DNA from: Enterobacteriaceae bacterium 89
GTDB lineage: Bacteria > Pseudomonadota > Gammaproteobacteria > Enterobacterales > Enterobacteriaceae
DNA length: 64,000 nucleotides
Reading direction: 5' to 3'
NCBI GenBank assembly: GCA_014156375.1
Contig: RQJH01000001.1
Coordinates: forward strand, 248,001-312,000
The notes below the pieces were generated by a model. The model did not search any database. It saw only the letters and a program-made list of their open reading frames with translations, and was not told the DNA's origin. A program made the position numbers and the translations under genes. This document shows, piece after piece, positions 45,757 through 53,088 of the stretch. Position 1 is the stretch's first letter. Each line of letters starts with the position of its first letter.

Positions 45757-46959
45757 ATGTCTGAAAATCACTACTCTCGCGGCAGTCTGAACGCCATCTC
45801 ATATCTCAGCTATTACTTCGTCGGTGCGCTGGTGTCGACGCTCGGCATCGTGCTGGGCCCGCTGTGTGCGGCCTTCAATAAGGATCCGAGTTTTATCGGC
45901 CAGGTCTTCACGCTGATGAACATCGGTATGTTTATCCCGATCATGCTCGGCGGGATCCTGATGAAAAAATGGGGGCTGCAAAAGCCGCTGGTGATTGCCG
46001 CCGCGCTGACCATCCTGATTAGCCTGGTGCTGTTCACCTCACCGACGCTCACGATGTTCAGCGTAGCGGTGGCGATCATCGGTGCCTGCGGGGGAATTTT
46101 CATGACCATCGGCAGCTATCTGGTGGTGCGCATCAATCCGGACGAAAAGAGCCGCTCTTCCAGCCTGATTTTTACCGATTTCTTCTTCAGCCTGGCCGGA
46201 GCCACCCTCTCCTTCCTGCTGGCGTGGATGTTCAAGCTCGGGGCCAGCTGGATAGCGATGTACGGCATTATGGGCGGTCTGGGCGTGCTGATGCTGATCC
46301 TGACGCTGCGCAGTCGTTATCCGACCACGGAAATGCCGGAAACTACACAGCAGCAGGCTGTCAAAGCCGAGCCGTGGGGGCTGTCCGTGTGGCTGCTGTG
46401 CCTGGCGCTGTTTTTGTTCCTGCTGGCAGAGCCGATTTTCACCATGTGGACGCCGGGTTATCTGCTGCAACGCTTTAGCCTGCAGCCGGAGCAGGCAGCG
46501 CTTTACACCACCGTCTACTGGGTGGCGAAAGCTATCGGCCTGTTCCTCAACCAGTTCACCGTTAAGTGGATGAAGCTGCGCACATTCCTGCTGGGCTGCA
46601 CCGTGGTGGGGCTGATTGCCATCGCGCTAATCAGCAACAGCGCCAATACCACGGTGATTTTGCTGGCCTGCGGCGCATTCGGCTTCTTTAACTCCGGCCT
46701 GTTCTCCGGGCTGATGAGCTACGGTTCGCTGCAGGTCAGCCGCAGCTCGCCGACGCTGATTTCGGCGCTGCTCACCTGCGGGACCGTCGGCACGCTTCTG
46801 TTCGCCACCGTTTCTTCGCTGGTCAACAGCCACTTCGGCCTGCACGGTGCGGTCAACGCTTCAACGTTCGCCTACGCGCTGCTGCTGGTCGCCCTGCTCG
46901 CCGCCATCGCCTGTAGTAAAGCGGAGCGCCTGCATCACAATGACCCCGTGACGGTTTGA
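45757..46959 (+). CDS. TsgA-like MFS transporter
   Basis: A 400-residue, 12-helix major-facilitator protein resembling the TsgA branch (first segment ISYLSYYFVGALVSTLGIVLGPL; TDFFFSLAGATLSF at about 145-158; ALLTCGTVGTLLFA near 335). A hydrophilic loop at about 185-210 separates the two six-helix halves. It starts 46 bp after xapA behind an AGGAGA site, so a nucleoside or purine substrate is likely by context. It is clearly not an NupG/XapB-type protein. Confidence 0.8.
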   Translation: MSENHYSRGSLNAISYLSYYFVGALVSTLGIVLGPLCAAFNKDPSFIGQVFTLMNIGMFIPIMLGGILMKKWGLQKPLVIAAALTILISLVLFTSPTLTMFSVAVAIIGACGGIFMTIGSYLVVRINPDEKSRSSSLIFTDFFFSLAGATLSFLLAWMFKLGASWIAMYGIMGGLGVLMLILTLRSRYPTTEMPETTQQQAVKAEPWGLSVWLLCLALFLFLLAEPIFTMWTPGYLLQRFSLQPEQAALYTTVYWVAKAIGLFLNQFTVKWMKLRTFLLGCTVVGLIAIALISNSANTTVILLACGAFGFFNSGLFSGLMSYGSLQVSRSSPTLISALLTCGTVGTLLFATVSSLVNSHFGLHGAVNASTFAYALLLVALLAAIACSKAERLHHNDPVTV

Positions 46960-47014
46960 CAGCCTTTGGGGAGGATTGCATGATACCGCCATCCTCCCCC
47001 GCTACGGTGCCCGC

Positions 47015-47923
47015 ATGCTCGATTCCCAGGCCAACGGCCGCATCAGCTTCCGAATGCTGCGCTACTTCCAGACTCTTGCCGATGAACTACATTTTGGCCG
47101 AGCCGCCGCGCTTCTCAACATTTCACAGCCTCCGCTCAGCGTGCAGATCAAAGAGCTGGAGGAGATCCTCGGCGTTGACCTGTTCGAACGATCAAGCCGC
47201 AAAGTCGTGCTCACCCACGCCGGAAAGGTGCTGAAAACGGAAGTCGATCGGCTGCTGTCTGCCACGGATCAGTCGCTAAACTACGTGCGACAGATTGGCC
47301 GTAGCGAAAAGCAGCACATCAATATCGGCATCATTGGCAGCGCGATGTGGGGGCCGCTGCTGACGCGGATGAAAGCGTTCCGTGATTCCAGCCCGGACGT
47401 GCACTGGACGCTGCAGGAACTCTCGCAGCAGCAACAAAGCGAAGCCCTGCGCGCGCGAACCATTGATATCGCGATCAACCGCAACGTGATCCCCCACGTG
47501 GAAACGAAGATCCGCTGTCAGCTGATCGCCCGTGAGGCCGTCTGGCTGGCGGCGCATGATGACGATCCGCTGAGCAGGCTGAAAACGGTGTCGCTGAGCG
47601 ATCTGGTCGATCGCAATTTTATCTCCCTCTCTTTTAACCGCGGGGATTTCGCGCGCCAGGTCTATGACCGCTGCATTGAGTTCGGGGTGACACCGCTTAT
47701 CACTCATCAGGTGTACGAGCCCCAAACCGCGCTCGCGCTGGTCAGCGCCGGAACGGGGATCTCATTACTTCCGGAAACCTGCTCGTTGATCCACTGGCCT
47801 GGCGTGACCTTCTTGCCGCTAAAAGAGACGATCCCCGCCGATCTCTATGCATTGTGGTATGACGATCCCCTGCCGGAGCTGTTCACCCGTTTTATTGCCG
47901 CCTTGCGCGATCCCGGTAAATGA
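47015..47923 (+). CDS. LysR-family transcription regulator
   Basis: A LysR protein of 302 residues from ATG 47015. The N-terminal winged helix-turn-helix (about 10-70) reads LHFGRAAALLNISQPPLSVQIKELEE, broken here for description, followed by LFERSSRKVVLTHAG. The effector-binding domain runs from about 95 to 300. The true start is unclear: a TTG in frame at 46976 lies only one base after GGGGAGG, while the ATG lacks a site. Same-strand placement after xapA and the transporter suggests it regulates that unit. Confidence 0.85.
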   Translation: MLDSQANGRISFRMLRYFQTLADELHFGRAAALLNISQPPLSVQIKELEEILGVDLFERSSRKVVLTHAGKVLKTEVDRLLSATDQSLNYVRQIGRSEKQHINIGIIGSAMWGPLLTRMKAFRDSSPDVHWTLQELSQQQQSEALRARTIDIAINRNVIPHVETKIRCQLIAREAVWLAAHDDDPLSRLKTVSLSDLVDRNFISLSFNRGDFARQVYDRCIEFGVTPLITHQVYEPQTALALVSAGTGISLLPETCSLIHWPGVTFLPLKETIPADLYALWYDDPLPELFTRFIAALRDPGK

Positions 47924-48021
47924 AAAGACAACCAGAACAAAGTATTACCCCTGCCCCTGCGTCCGCTTTCTGATCTTTTCAGCTATATTTTTATCTGGCG
48001 GATTGTTCACAGGACGTATCT

Positions 48022-49914
48022 ATGACGCAGGCAGCTCTGGTGGAAACGGGCAGTACGGAACCCAGCTCTCCCGGTACCTTTTGGATGGCGGGTGGTGCCC
48101 TCGGCGTGGTGTTTGGCGACATCGGCACCAGTCCGCTGTATACCCTAAAAACCGTCATTTTGCTTTCCGGCAGCAGCCCAACGCCGCACATCATTCTGGG
48201 ATTGCTGTCGCTAATCATCTGGACGCTGATCCTGGTCACCTCGATCAAATATGCCGCCTTTGCGATGCGCTTCGATAACCGGGGCGAAGGCGGGATCATG
48301 GCGCTGATGTCGCAGCTACAGCACAACGGCAAAGGACGCGGGCTGATCATTTTCGCCGGCCTGCTGGGAGCAGCGCTGATTTACGGCGATGGCGCGATCA
48401 CTCCGGCGATCTCGGTACTTTCCGCGCTTGAAGGGCTGAATATCGCCTTCCCGGAAGCGCACCATTTTATCCTGCCAGCCACCGTCGCCATCCTGGTGGC
48501 GCTGTTTGCTATTCAGCCTTTTGGTACGGCGAAAATCGGTCGGGTGTTCGGCCCGATTATGGCGCTATGGTTTCTGGTGATTGCCGCGCTGGGGATCTGG
48601 GGGATCGCACAGCATCCGGCCGTGCTGCTGGCGATCAATCCCTGGTACGGCGTGCAGTTTTTACTGTCGAATGGCTTTGTCAGCTTCCTGGTGCTGGGCG
48701 GCGTTTTCCTGTGCGTGACGGGGGCCGAAGCGCTGTATGCCGACATGGGGCATTTTGGTAAAAAACCTATCTGGCTGGCCTGGTTCGGGCTGGTTTTTCC
48801 GAGCCTGCTGCTGAACTACGCCGGGCAGTCGGCGCTGCTGCTGTCCGGGGCTGATATCTCCCACAACATCTTTTTCCGCCTGTGCCCGCCGGCAATGCAA
48901 ATTCCGCTGGTGATTCTGGCGACGCTCGCCACCATCATCGCCAGTCAGGCGATCATTACCGGGGCGTTTTCGATGACCCGGCAAACGCTGCAGCTCGGCT
49001 GGCTGCCACGGCTGCTGGTCAAGCAGACCGCGGAAGACAACTACGGGCAGATCTACATCGGCATTGTGAACTGGCTGTTGATGATTGCCACCGTGTTCCT
49101 CGCCGTCTTCTTTAAATCATCCGATAACCTGGCCGCGGCTTATGGCATCGCCGTGTCGCTAACGATGCTGATGACCTCCGGCCTGCTGTACGTCGCCATG
49201 CGCCGGATCTGGCACTGGAATCGCGTTGCCAGCGGGCTTATCGCCCTGCTGTTTCTGATCGTGGATAGCTGTTTCCTGATCGCCAATATGATTAAGGTGC
49301 TGGACGGCGGCTATATCCCGCTGCTGCTGGCAGCAGCGATTTGTACGGTGATGATCGTCTGGCATCGCGGAGTTCAGGCTACTGTCTCCTCGATCAACGA
49401 AAAAAATATCGATCTTGAGACGTTTTTCAACAAGCTGCGCGATAACGACATCCCACGCGTCGCGGGCTCAGCGGTGTTCCTGACCAAATCGCAAAGCGGC
49501 GTACCGCCGGTGATGCGCTGGCACGTCGCCCGTAACCGCTCGCTGCAGCAGAATGTGCTAACCCTGACGATTTCAGTGCTTAACGTGCCCCGCATTGCGC
49601 ATGTTAACCGGCTGGTGATCCGCGAAGTGGCGCCGAATTACTGGCGCGCGGTCGCCTACTACGGCTTTATGGAGCGGCCAAATATCCCGGCGTTGCAGGA
49701 TGAAATCACTAAACGCCAGTGTCCGTTTGAACTGTGCGACGCCACTTTCTACCTGGGTCGTGAAACCATCGTCGGGCGCGAAGATGGTAAGGGGATCGCG
49801 AAATGGCAGCGCAGCTGCTTTGCCTTTATGGCTCGCAACTGCACCAACGCCACCCACTACTACCATCTTCCTGCCGATCAGGTGGTGGAGATCAGCAGAC
49901 GCGTGGCGATTTAA
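48022..49914 (+). CDS. kup: Kup-family potassium transporter
   Basis: A 630-residue low-affinity K+/H+ symporter of the KUP/HAK family. It has about 12 membrane segments (roughly 20-435) and a cytoplasmic C-terminal domain. Signature motifs: GVVFGDIGTSPLYT (about 29-42), DNRGEGGIMAL (about 85-95) and EALYADMGHFG (about 237-247). It is diverged from E. coli Kup (for example AFAMRFDNRGEGG against VMRADNAGEGG), so it is probably a second paralogue rather than the backbone kup, which lies elsewhere in E. coli. Confidence 0.9.
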   Translation: MTQAALVETGSTEPSSPGTFWMAGGALGVVFGDIGTSPLYTLKTVILLSGSSPTPHIILGLLSLIIWTLILVTSIKYAAFAMRFDNRGEGGIMALMSQLQHNGKGRGLIIFAGLLGAALIYGDGAITPAISVLSALEGLNIAFPEAHHFILPATVAILVALFAIQPFGTAKIGRVFGPIMALWFLVIAALGIWGIAQHPAVLLAINPWYGVQFLLSNGFVSFLVLGGVFLCVTGAEALYADMGHFGKKPIWLAWFGLVFPSLLLNYAGQSALLLSGADISHNIFFRLCPPAMQIPLVILATLATIIASQAIITGAFSMTRQTLQLGWLPRLLVKQTAEDNYGQIYIGIVNWLLMIATVFLAVFFKSSDNLAAAYGIAVSLTMLMTSGLLYVAMRRIWHWNRVASGLIALLFLIVDSCFLIANMIKVLDGGYIPLLLAAAICTVMIVWHRGVQATVSSINEKNIDLETFFNKLRDNDIPRVAGSAVFLTKSQSGVPPVMRWHVARNRSLQQNVLTLTISVLNVPRIAHVNRLVIREVAPNYWRAVAYYGFMERPNIPALQDEITKRQCPFELCDATFYLGRETIVGREDGKGIAKWQRSCFAFMARNCTNATHYYHLPADQVVEISRRVAI

Positions 49915-50414
49915 CGCGGCTGTTCGGGAAGGCCGCGTTCGGTCAGCTGCAGAGTTAGGGTTTCGATGCGTTCTGCCAGCTGTTTGGTCAGCGTGGTCAG
50001 CTCAGTGTTTTGCTTCAGCAATTCCAGCAGCTGTTCTGACTGCTGCTCCACCAGCGTCTGGCGCTCCGCCATCGCGTCGTCCAGATCTTCACGGTGCTGG
50101 GCATCGGCCAGAGCGTGCGCCTGATCGCGCTCGGCCTGGCGCGTCTGAGCCAATAGGATCAGCGGCGCGGCATACGCGGCCTGAATACTGAACGCCAGAT
50201 TCAGCAGGATAAAAGGATAAGGATCGAATTTGACGATGCCGACGATGTTCAGATAAATCCACACGATCACGGCAATCGTCTGTCCGACCAGAAAGGTCGG
50301 GGTGCCAAAAAAGCGGGCAAACGCCTCAGCCTTCAGAGCGAACCACTCGTCACCAAAGGTATGCGTAATTCCCTTCAGCGGACGGTATAAGCGAAATTTT
50401 TTACCTGTGTGCAT
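49911..50414 (-). CDS. DUF1003 membrane protein
   Basis: A protein of 167 residues with two membrane segments (about 38-58 and 68-90) bearing the DUF1003 core FILLNLAFSIQAAYAAPLIL, written here in part only, and the following LAQTRQAERD. A long coiled coil follows (about 95-160, LVEQQSEQLLELLKQNTEL). The function is unknown. ATG 50414 has AAAGGA at a good distance. It is convergent with kup, with a 4-bp overlap of the stop codons. Confidence 0.85.
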   Translation of the reverse strand: MHTGKKFRLYRPLKGITHTFGDEWFALKAEAFARFFGTPTFLVGQTIAVIVWIYLNIVGIVKFDPYPFILLNLAFSIQAAYAAPLILLAQTRQAERDQAHALADAQHREDLDDAMAERQTLVEQQSEQLLELLKQNTELTTLTKQLAERIETLTLQLTERGLPEQPR

Positions 50415-50517
50415 AACCAAAATATCCTTTAAAAGTAAGGCATGACGTTAAGCATCATAGCGCTGTTTTCCGGGGAATGAATGCTCCCCTTTTTGCACTT
50501 AGCCCGCGTCTCGCTCT

Positions 50518-51798
50518 ATGCTTAAGACTATGGATAAATTAGCTGAACTCAAACGCGCCAAACTTCTGGCGCTAGCGCTGCTGCTGGTTGCGGCAGCCAT
50601 TTTCGTCACCACGCTGTTTCTGCCCCCGCATCCCTGGGTTGGCGCGTTAAAGGCCATTTCCGAAGCGGCGATGGTCGGTGCGCTGGCCGACTGGTTTGCG
50701 GTCGTGGCGCTGTTTCGCCGCGTGCCGCTGCCCTTTATTTCCCGGCATACGGCAATCATCCCGCGCAATAAAGACCGCATCGGCGACAATCTCGGCCACT
50801 TCGTGCAGGAAAAATTTCTTGATACTCAGTCGCTGGTCAATCTGATCCAAAAGCATGAACCGGCCCTGATGATCGGCAATTGGTTCAGCCAGCCGGATAA
50901 CTCTCGCCGCGTGGGTCAGCATCTTATCAACGTCATGGGCGGCTTTCTGGAACTGACCGACGACACCCGCATTCAAAGCTTACTCAAACGCGCGGTGCAC
51001 AAAGCGATCGATAAGGTTGATCTCACCGGTACCAGCGCGCTGATGCTGGAGAGTATGACCCGAAATAACCGTCATCAGAAGCTGCTGGACACACTCATCG
51101 CGCAGCTCATTGCCCTGCTGCAACGCGACAGCAGCCGTGAGTTTATCGCCCGGCAAATTATTCACTGGCTGGAGAAAGAGCATCCGCTGAAGGCAAAAGT
51201 GCTGCCGACGGAATGGCTTGGCGAACACAGCGCGGAAATGGTCACCGATGCGGTGAACACGCTGCTGGACGACGTCAGCCAGGATGATGCACATCAGGTA
51301 CGTCGGGCCTTCGACCGCGCCGTGCATAAGCTGATTGAAAATCTGAAAGCCGACCCGGAGATGGCGGCCAAAGCTGACAACATCAAACGCTACCTGAAAG
51401 ATGACGAGACGTTTAACCGCTATCTTGGCGAGATGTGGGCAGATTTACGTCAGTGGCTGAAGAGCGATCTCCAGTCAGAAGATTCGCGGGTGCAAAAACG
51501 GATTGCCGAGGCCGGACAGTGGTTTGGTGAAACGCTAATGGCGGATGCCGCGCTGCGCGCCTCGCTGAATGGTCATCTGGAGCAAGCCGCCCGCCGTATC
51601 GCGCCGGAATTTTCCACCTTCCTGACGCGCCATATCAGCGACACGGTGAAAAGCTGGGATGCGCGCGACATGTCGCGGCAGATTGAGCTCAATATCGGCA
51701 AGGATCTGCAGTTTATCCGTATCAACGGTACCCTGGTCGGCGGCACGATTGGGCTGGTGCTGTGGCTGCTTTCGCAAATCCCGCAGCTGCTGCGCTAG
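50518..51798 (+). CDS. yjiN: YjiN, DUF445 membrane protein
   Basis: A protein of 426 residues, the same as E. coli YjiN. It has one N-terminal membrane segment (about 15-35), the conserved [21 protein letters not shown] region (about 44-64), a long helical cytoplasmic or periplasmic part and a C-terminal membrane segment (about 403-422). Its function is unknown. An in-frame ATG at 50530 is an alternative start. Confidence 0.93.
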   Translation: MLKTMDKLAELKRAKLLALALLLVAAAIFVTTLFLPPHPWVGALKAISEAAMVGALADWFAVVALFRRVPLPFISRHTAIIPRNKDRIGDNLGHFVQEKFLDTQSLVNLIQKHEPALMIGNWFSQPDNSRRVGQHLINVMGGFLELTDDTRIQSLLKRAVHKAIDKVDLTGTSALMLESMTRNNRHQKLLDTLIAQLIALLQRDSSREFIARQIIHWLEKEHPLKAKVLPTEWLGEHSAEMVTDAVNTLLDDVSQDDAHQVRRAFDRAVHKLIENLKADPEMAAKADNIKRYLKDDETFNRYLGEMWADLRQWLKSDLQSEDSRVQKRIAEAGQWFGETLMADAALRASLNGHLEQAARRIAPEFSTFLTRHISDTVKSWDARDMSRQIELNIGKDLQFIRINGTLVGGTIGLVLWLLSQIPQLLR

Positions 51799-51838
51799 TG
51801 TTATCATCAGCCTCTAATCATTATCCGAAGGAACGCCG

Positions 51839-52078
51839 ATGAGCGAGATGACCCTGACGCCGGAACAGCGCGAACAGCTAAAACGCAAGCTGGAACGGTA
51901 CTGTGAGCAGCATTTTGAGCTCGAGCTGGAGCAGTTTGACGCCGAGTTTTTTGTCGATTTCATCACTGAACAGTTCGGCCCGGTGTTCTATAACGCAGGG
52001 CTTGATGAGGCGATTCGCACGCACATGGCCTGGAGTGAACGCATTCAGGAAGAGATGGATGTGAAGAAAATCCTTTGA
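51839..52078 (+). CDS. DUF2164 small protein
   Basis: A 79-residue acidic protein of the DUF2164 family (LKRKLERYCEQHFELELEQFDAEFF...GPVFYNAGLDEA). Its function is unknown. It lies 40 bp after yjiN behind GAAGGAA and probably shares its transcript. Confidence 0.85.
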   Translation: MSEMTLTPEQREQLKRKLERYCEQHFELELEQFDAEFFVDFITEQFGPVFYNAGLDEAIRTHMAWSERIQEEMDVKKIL

Positions 52079-52083
52079 CGGGT

Positions 52084-52112
52084 GACGGGGCTTTGCAGCC
52101 CCGTCGGGTTCT
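52084..52112 (+). terminator. yjiN-DUF2164 terminator
   Basis: GACGGGGCT (52084-52092), loop TTGC, AGCCCCGTC (52097-52105), then a GGGTTCTTT tail. It is a perfect 9-bp stem just after the stop and just before the convergent 53-residue frame. Confidence 0.7.
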
Positions 52113-52274
52113 TTACTGCTGAGCGCGTGGCATTACGCCTTTCACCTGCAGCTCGATATGCTGAGCTTCGAACTGGATAAATTTAAGGCCTTCGGCCTTA
52201 AACGTTACCCCGCCGAGCAGGAGAAGCGCAACAACAACGATGATAATGGCACTATCACGACGTGATAATTTCAT
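52113..52274 (-). CDS. 53-residue single-helix membrane protein, candidate type I toxin
   Basis: A short frame not previously named, to my knowledge. It has a basic start MKLSRRD, then one uninterrupted hydrophobic helix (about residues 9-24, AIIIVVVALLLLGGV) and a polar tail of about 29 residues (EGLKFIQFEAQHIEL...). There is no signal cleavage site and no cysteine. A strong GGAGG site sits 7 bp before the ATG. The size and layout resemble Hok/Gef and other type I toxins, without clear sequence identity. A 21-bp inverted repeat (52182-52202) lies inside the frame. The long leader carries a 22-base segment complementary to a divergent small RNA (see below). Its reality as a gene is well supported by the ribosome site; toxicity is inference. 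Confidence 0.65.
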   Translation of the reverse strand: MKLSRRDSAIIIVVVALLLLGGVTFKAEGLKFIQFEAQHIELQVKGVMPRAQQ

Positions 52275-52344
52275 TATCCTGCCTCCATGCAAACCACGCC
52301 CTACCGCCGATAATCCGGGCCTTCACGACGGGGCAATCAAAGTT

Positions 52345-52366
52345 GTGGGTTTCGATTGCCAGCGTT
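52345..52366 (-). promoter_or_regulatory. Predicted sRNA target in the leader of the 53-residue gene
   Basis: These 22 bases are identical on the plus strand to 52617-52638, the predicted 5' end of the small RNA. The minus-strand mRNA therefore carries a perfectly complementary 22-nt target, ending 70 nt upstream of the ATG. It begins GTGGGTTTCG and ends CCAGCGTT on the plus strand. Confidence 0.65.
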
Positions 52367-52434
52367 GGCTCGGTTGTCAGGCTTTCATACCCGGCGGGCA
52401 TTACCCCGTGAAAGGTCCTTAGCGAGAGCTATCC

Positions 52435-52469
52435 CGCCAGCCAGACGCTTCACAAGCGCATGGCTGGCG
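52435..52469 (-). other. Strong hairpin in the toxin-candidate leader
   Basis: CGCCAGCCA (52435-52443) pairs with TGGCTGGCG (52461-52469), with an inner CGCTT-CAC-AAGCG stem. It lies upstream of the sRNA target. Structured leaders of this kind are usual in type I toxin mRNAs. Confidence 0.6.
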
Positions 52470-52582
52470 AGAAAGATGCGCTTACCGAACACAACCAGCA
52501 TCTCCATCCACCCGGATATTCTGCACGATATTCCGTATTATTTAAGGTCCGGAAACGGCCTACTTTCATCGCATTAAACAGA

Positions 52583-52610
52583 TTGCAAAACGAACTTATA
52601 AAGCTAGAAT
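52583..52610 (+). promoter_or_regulatory. Sigma-70 promoter of the small RNA
   Basis: TTGCAA (52583-52588), 16-bp spacer, TAGAAT (52605-52610). Seven bases after the -10 places the start at 52617, exactly the first base of the 22-bp repeat. Confidence 0.7.
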
Positions 52611-52616
52611 CTCTGC

Positions 52617-52727
52617 GTGGGTTTCGATTGCCAGCGTTCATGCCGCTGTACAGCTTGCTAACCTGTACTGACGGGCTGCTAACCCGTTACGCATGAGTAA
52701 AAAACCGCGCCAGGCGCGGTTTTTTTT
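52617..52727 (+). ncRNA. Candidate antitoxin small RNA (about 111 nt)
   Basis: A transcript predicted from a good promoter to a strong Rho-independent terminator. Its first 22 nt are perfectly complementary to the leader of the divergently encoded 53-residue membrane protein, so the sRNA would pair there and block translation. This is the layout of IstR-TisB, OrzO-ZorO and AgrB-DinQ. The middle holds two related segments (CAGCTTGCTAACC and CGGGCTGCTAACC). An 18-codon frame inside it (from 52639) has no ribosome site. Confidence 0.65.
52699..52727. terminator. Bidirectional terminator of the sRNA and of yjiS
   Basis: Six A, CCGCG, loop CCAGG, CGCGG, eight T (52720-52727). It is a strong intrinsic terminator for plus-strand transcription and, by its A-run, also for yjiS on the minus strand. 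Confidence 0.92.
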
Positions 52728-52745
52728 ATGTCTGCTATTCAGTCT

Positions 52746-52910
52746 TTAGCAGTAGTCACTGCGACGCAATCCCACGTCTTTCAGCTGCTCATCGGACAAT
52801 CTGTCCAGCACGCGCCGGGTCCGATAAGCCCGCCACTCCTGCTTCATCCAGCGACCGACCAGGACAAAAAAGAAAAACGGTTTTTTTGCTCGATTTTCAT
52901 AGAATTCCAT
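52746..52910 (-). CDS. yjiS: YjiS, DUF1127 small arginine-rich protein
   Basis: A 54-residue protein beginning MEFYENRAKKPFF. It has a hydrophobic stretch (FFFFVLVGRW) and the DUF1127 motif RTRRVLDRLSDEQLKDVGLRRSDY. DUF1127 proteins are reported in RNA turnover and phosphate or stress responses in other bacteria; the role of YjiS is unknown. The ATG has a GAGG site at a good distance. It is divergent from yjiR, as in E. coli. Confidence 0.9.
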   Translation of the reverse strand: MEFYENRAKKPFFFFVLVGRWMKQEWRAYRTRRVLDRLSDEQLKDVGLRRSDYC

Positions 52911-52965
52911 CACCCACCTCCACTCGTTGCCAATGGACTTATCATCCCTGAAGACGGGTTTAACG

Positions 52966-53086
52966 ATACAGATTCAAAATCTACTTTTATTTAACATACA
53001 GATTCGCTAAAACAGTATCTGCATGGCGTTATATCGGGCCATCTGTACTGGTTTTTCGATCTGTATGGTAGCAAAAGGGGATACAG
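52966..53086. promoter_or_regulatory. Array of ATACAGATTC / ATCTGTAT boxes in the yjiS-yjiR region
   Basis: ATACAGATTC occurs at 52966-52975 and 52996-53005 (30-bp pitch). Inverted forms occur at 53016-53021 (TATCTG), 53040-53047 (CATCTGTA) and 53058-53068 (GATCTGTATGG), and ATACAG again at 53081-53086 just before the yjiR ATG. MocR regulators bind such repeated sites near their own promoters, so YjiR autoregulation and control of yjiS are likely. Confidence 0.6.
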
Positions 53087-53088
53087 CG

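Noticed and set aside
52460-52696. 78-codon plus-strand frame across the sRNA region
   Set aside because: It has no ribosome site and spans the sRNA promoter; the small RNA and the opposite 53-residue frame explain the region better.
52079-52745. Hok/Sok locus as an explanation for the small membrane frame
   Set aside because: The peptide lacks the conserved cysteine and tail of Hok, and there is no mok-like overlapping frame. The antisense RNA is divergent with a short complementary segment rather than directly antisense to the leader.
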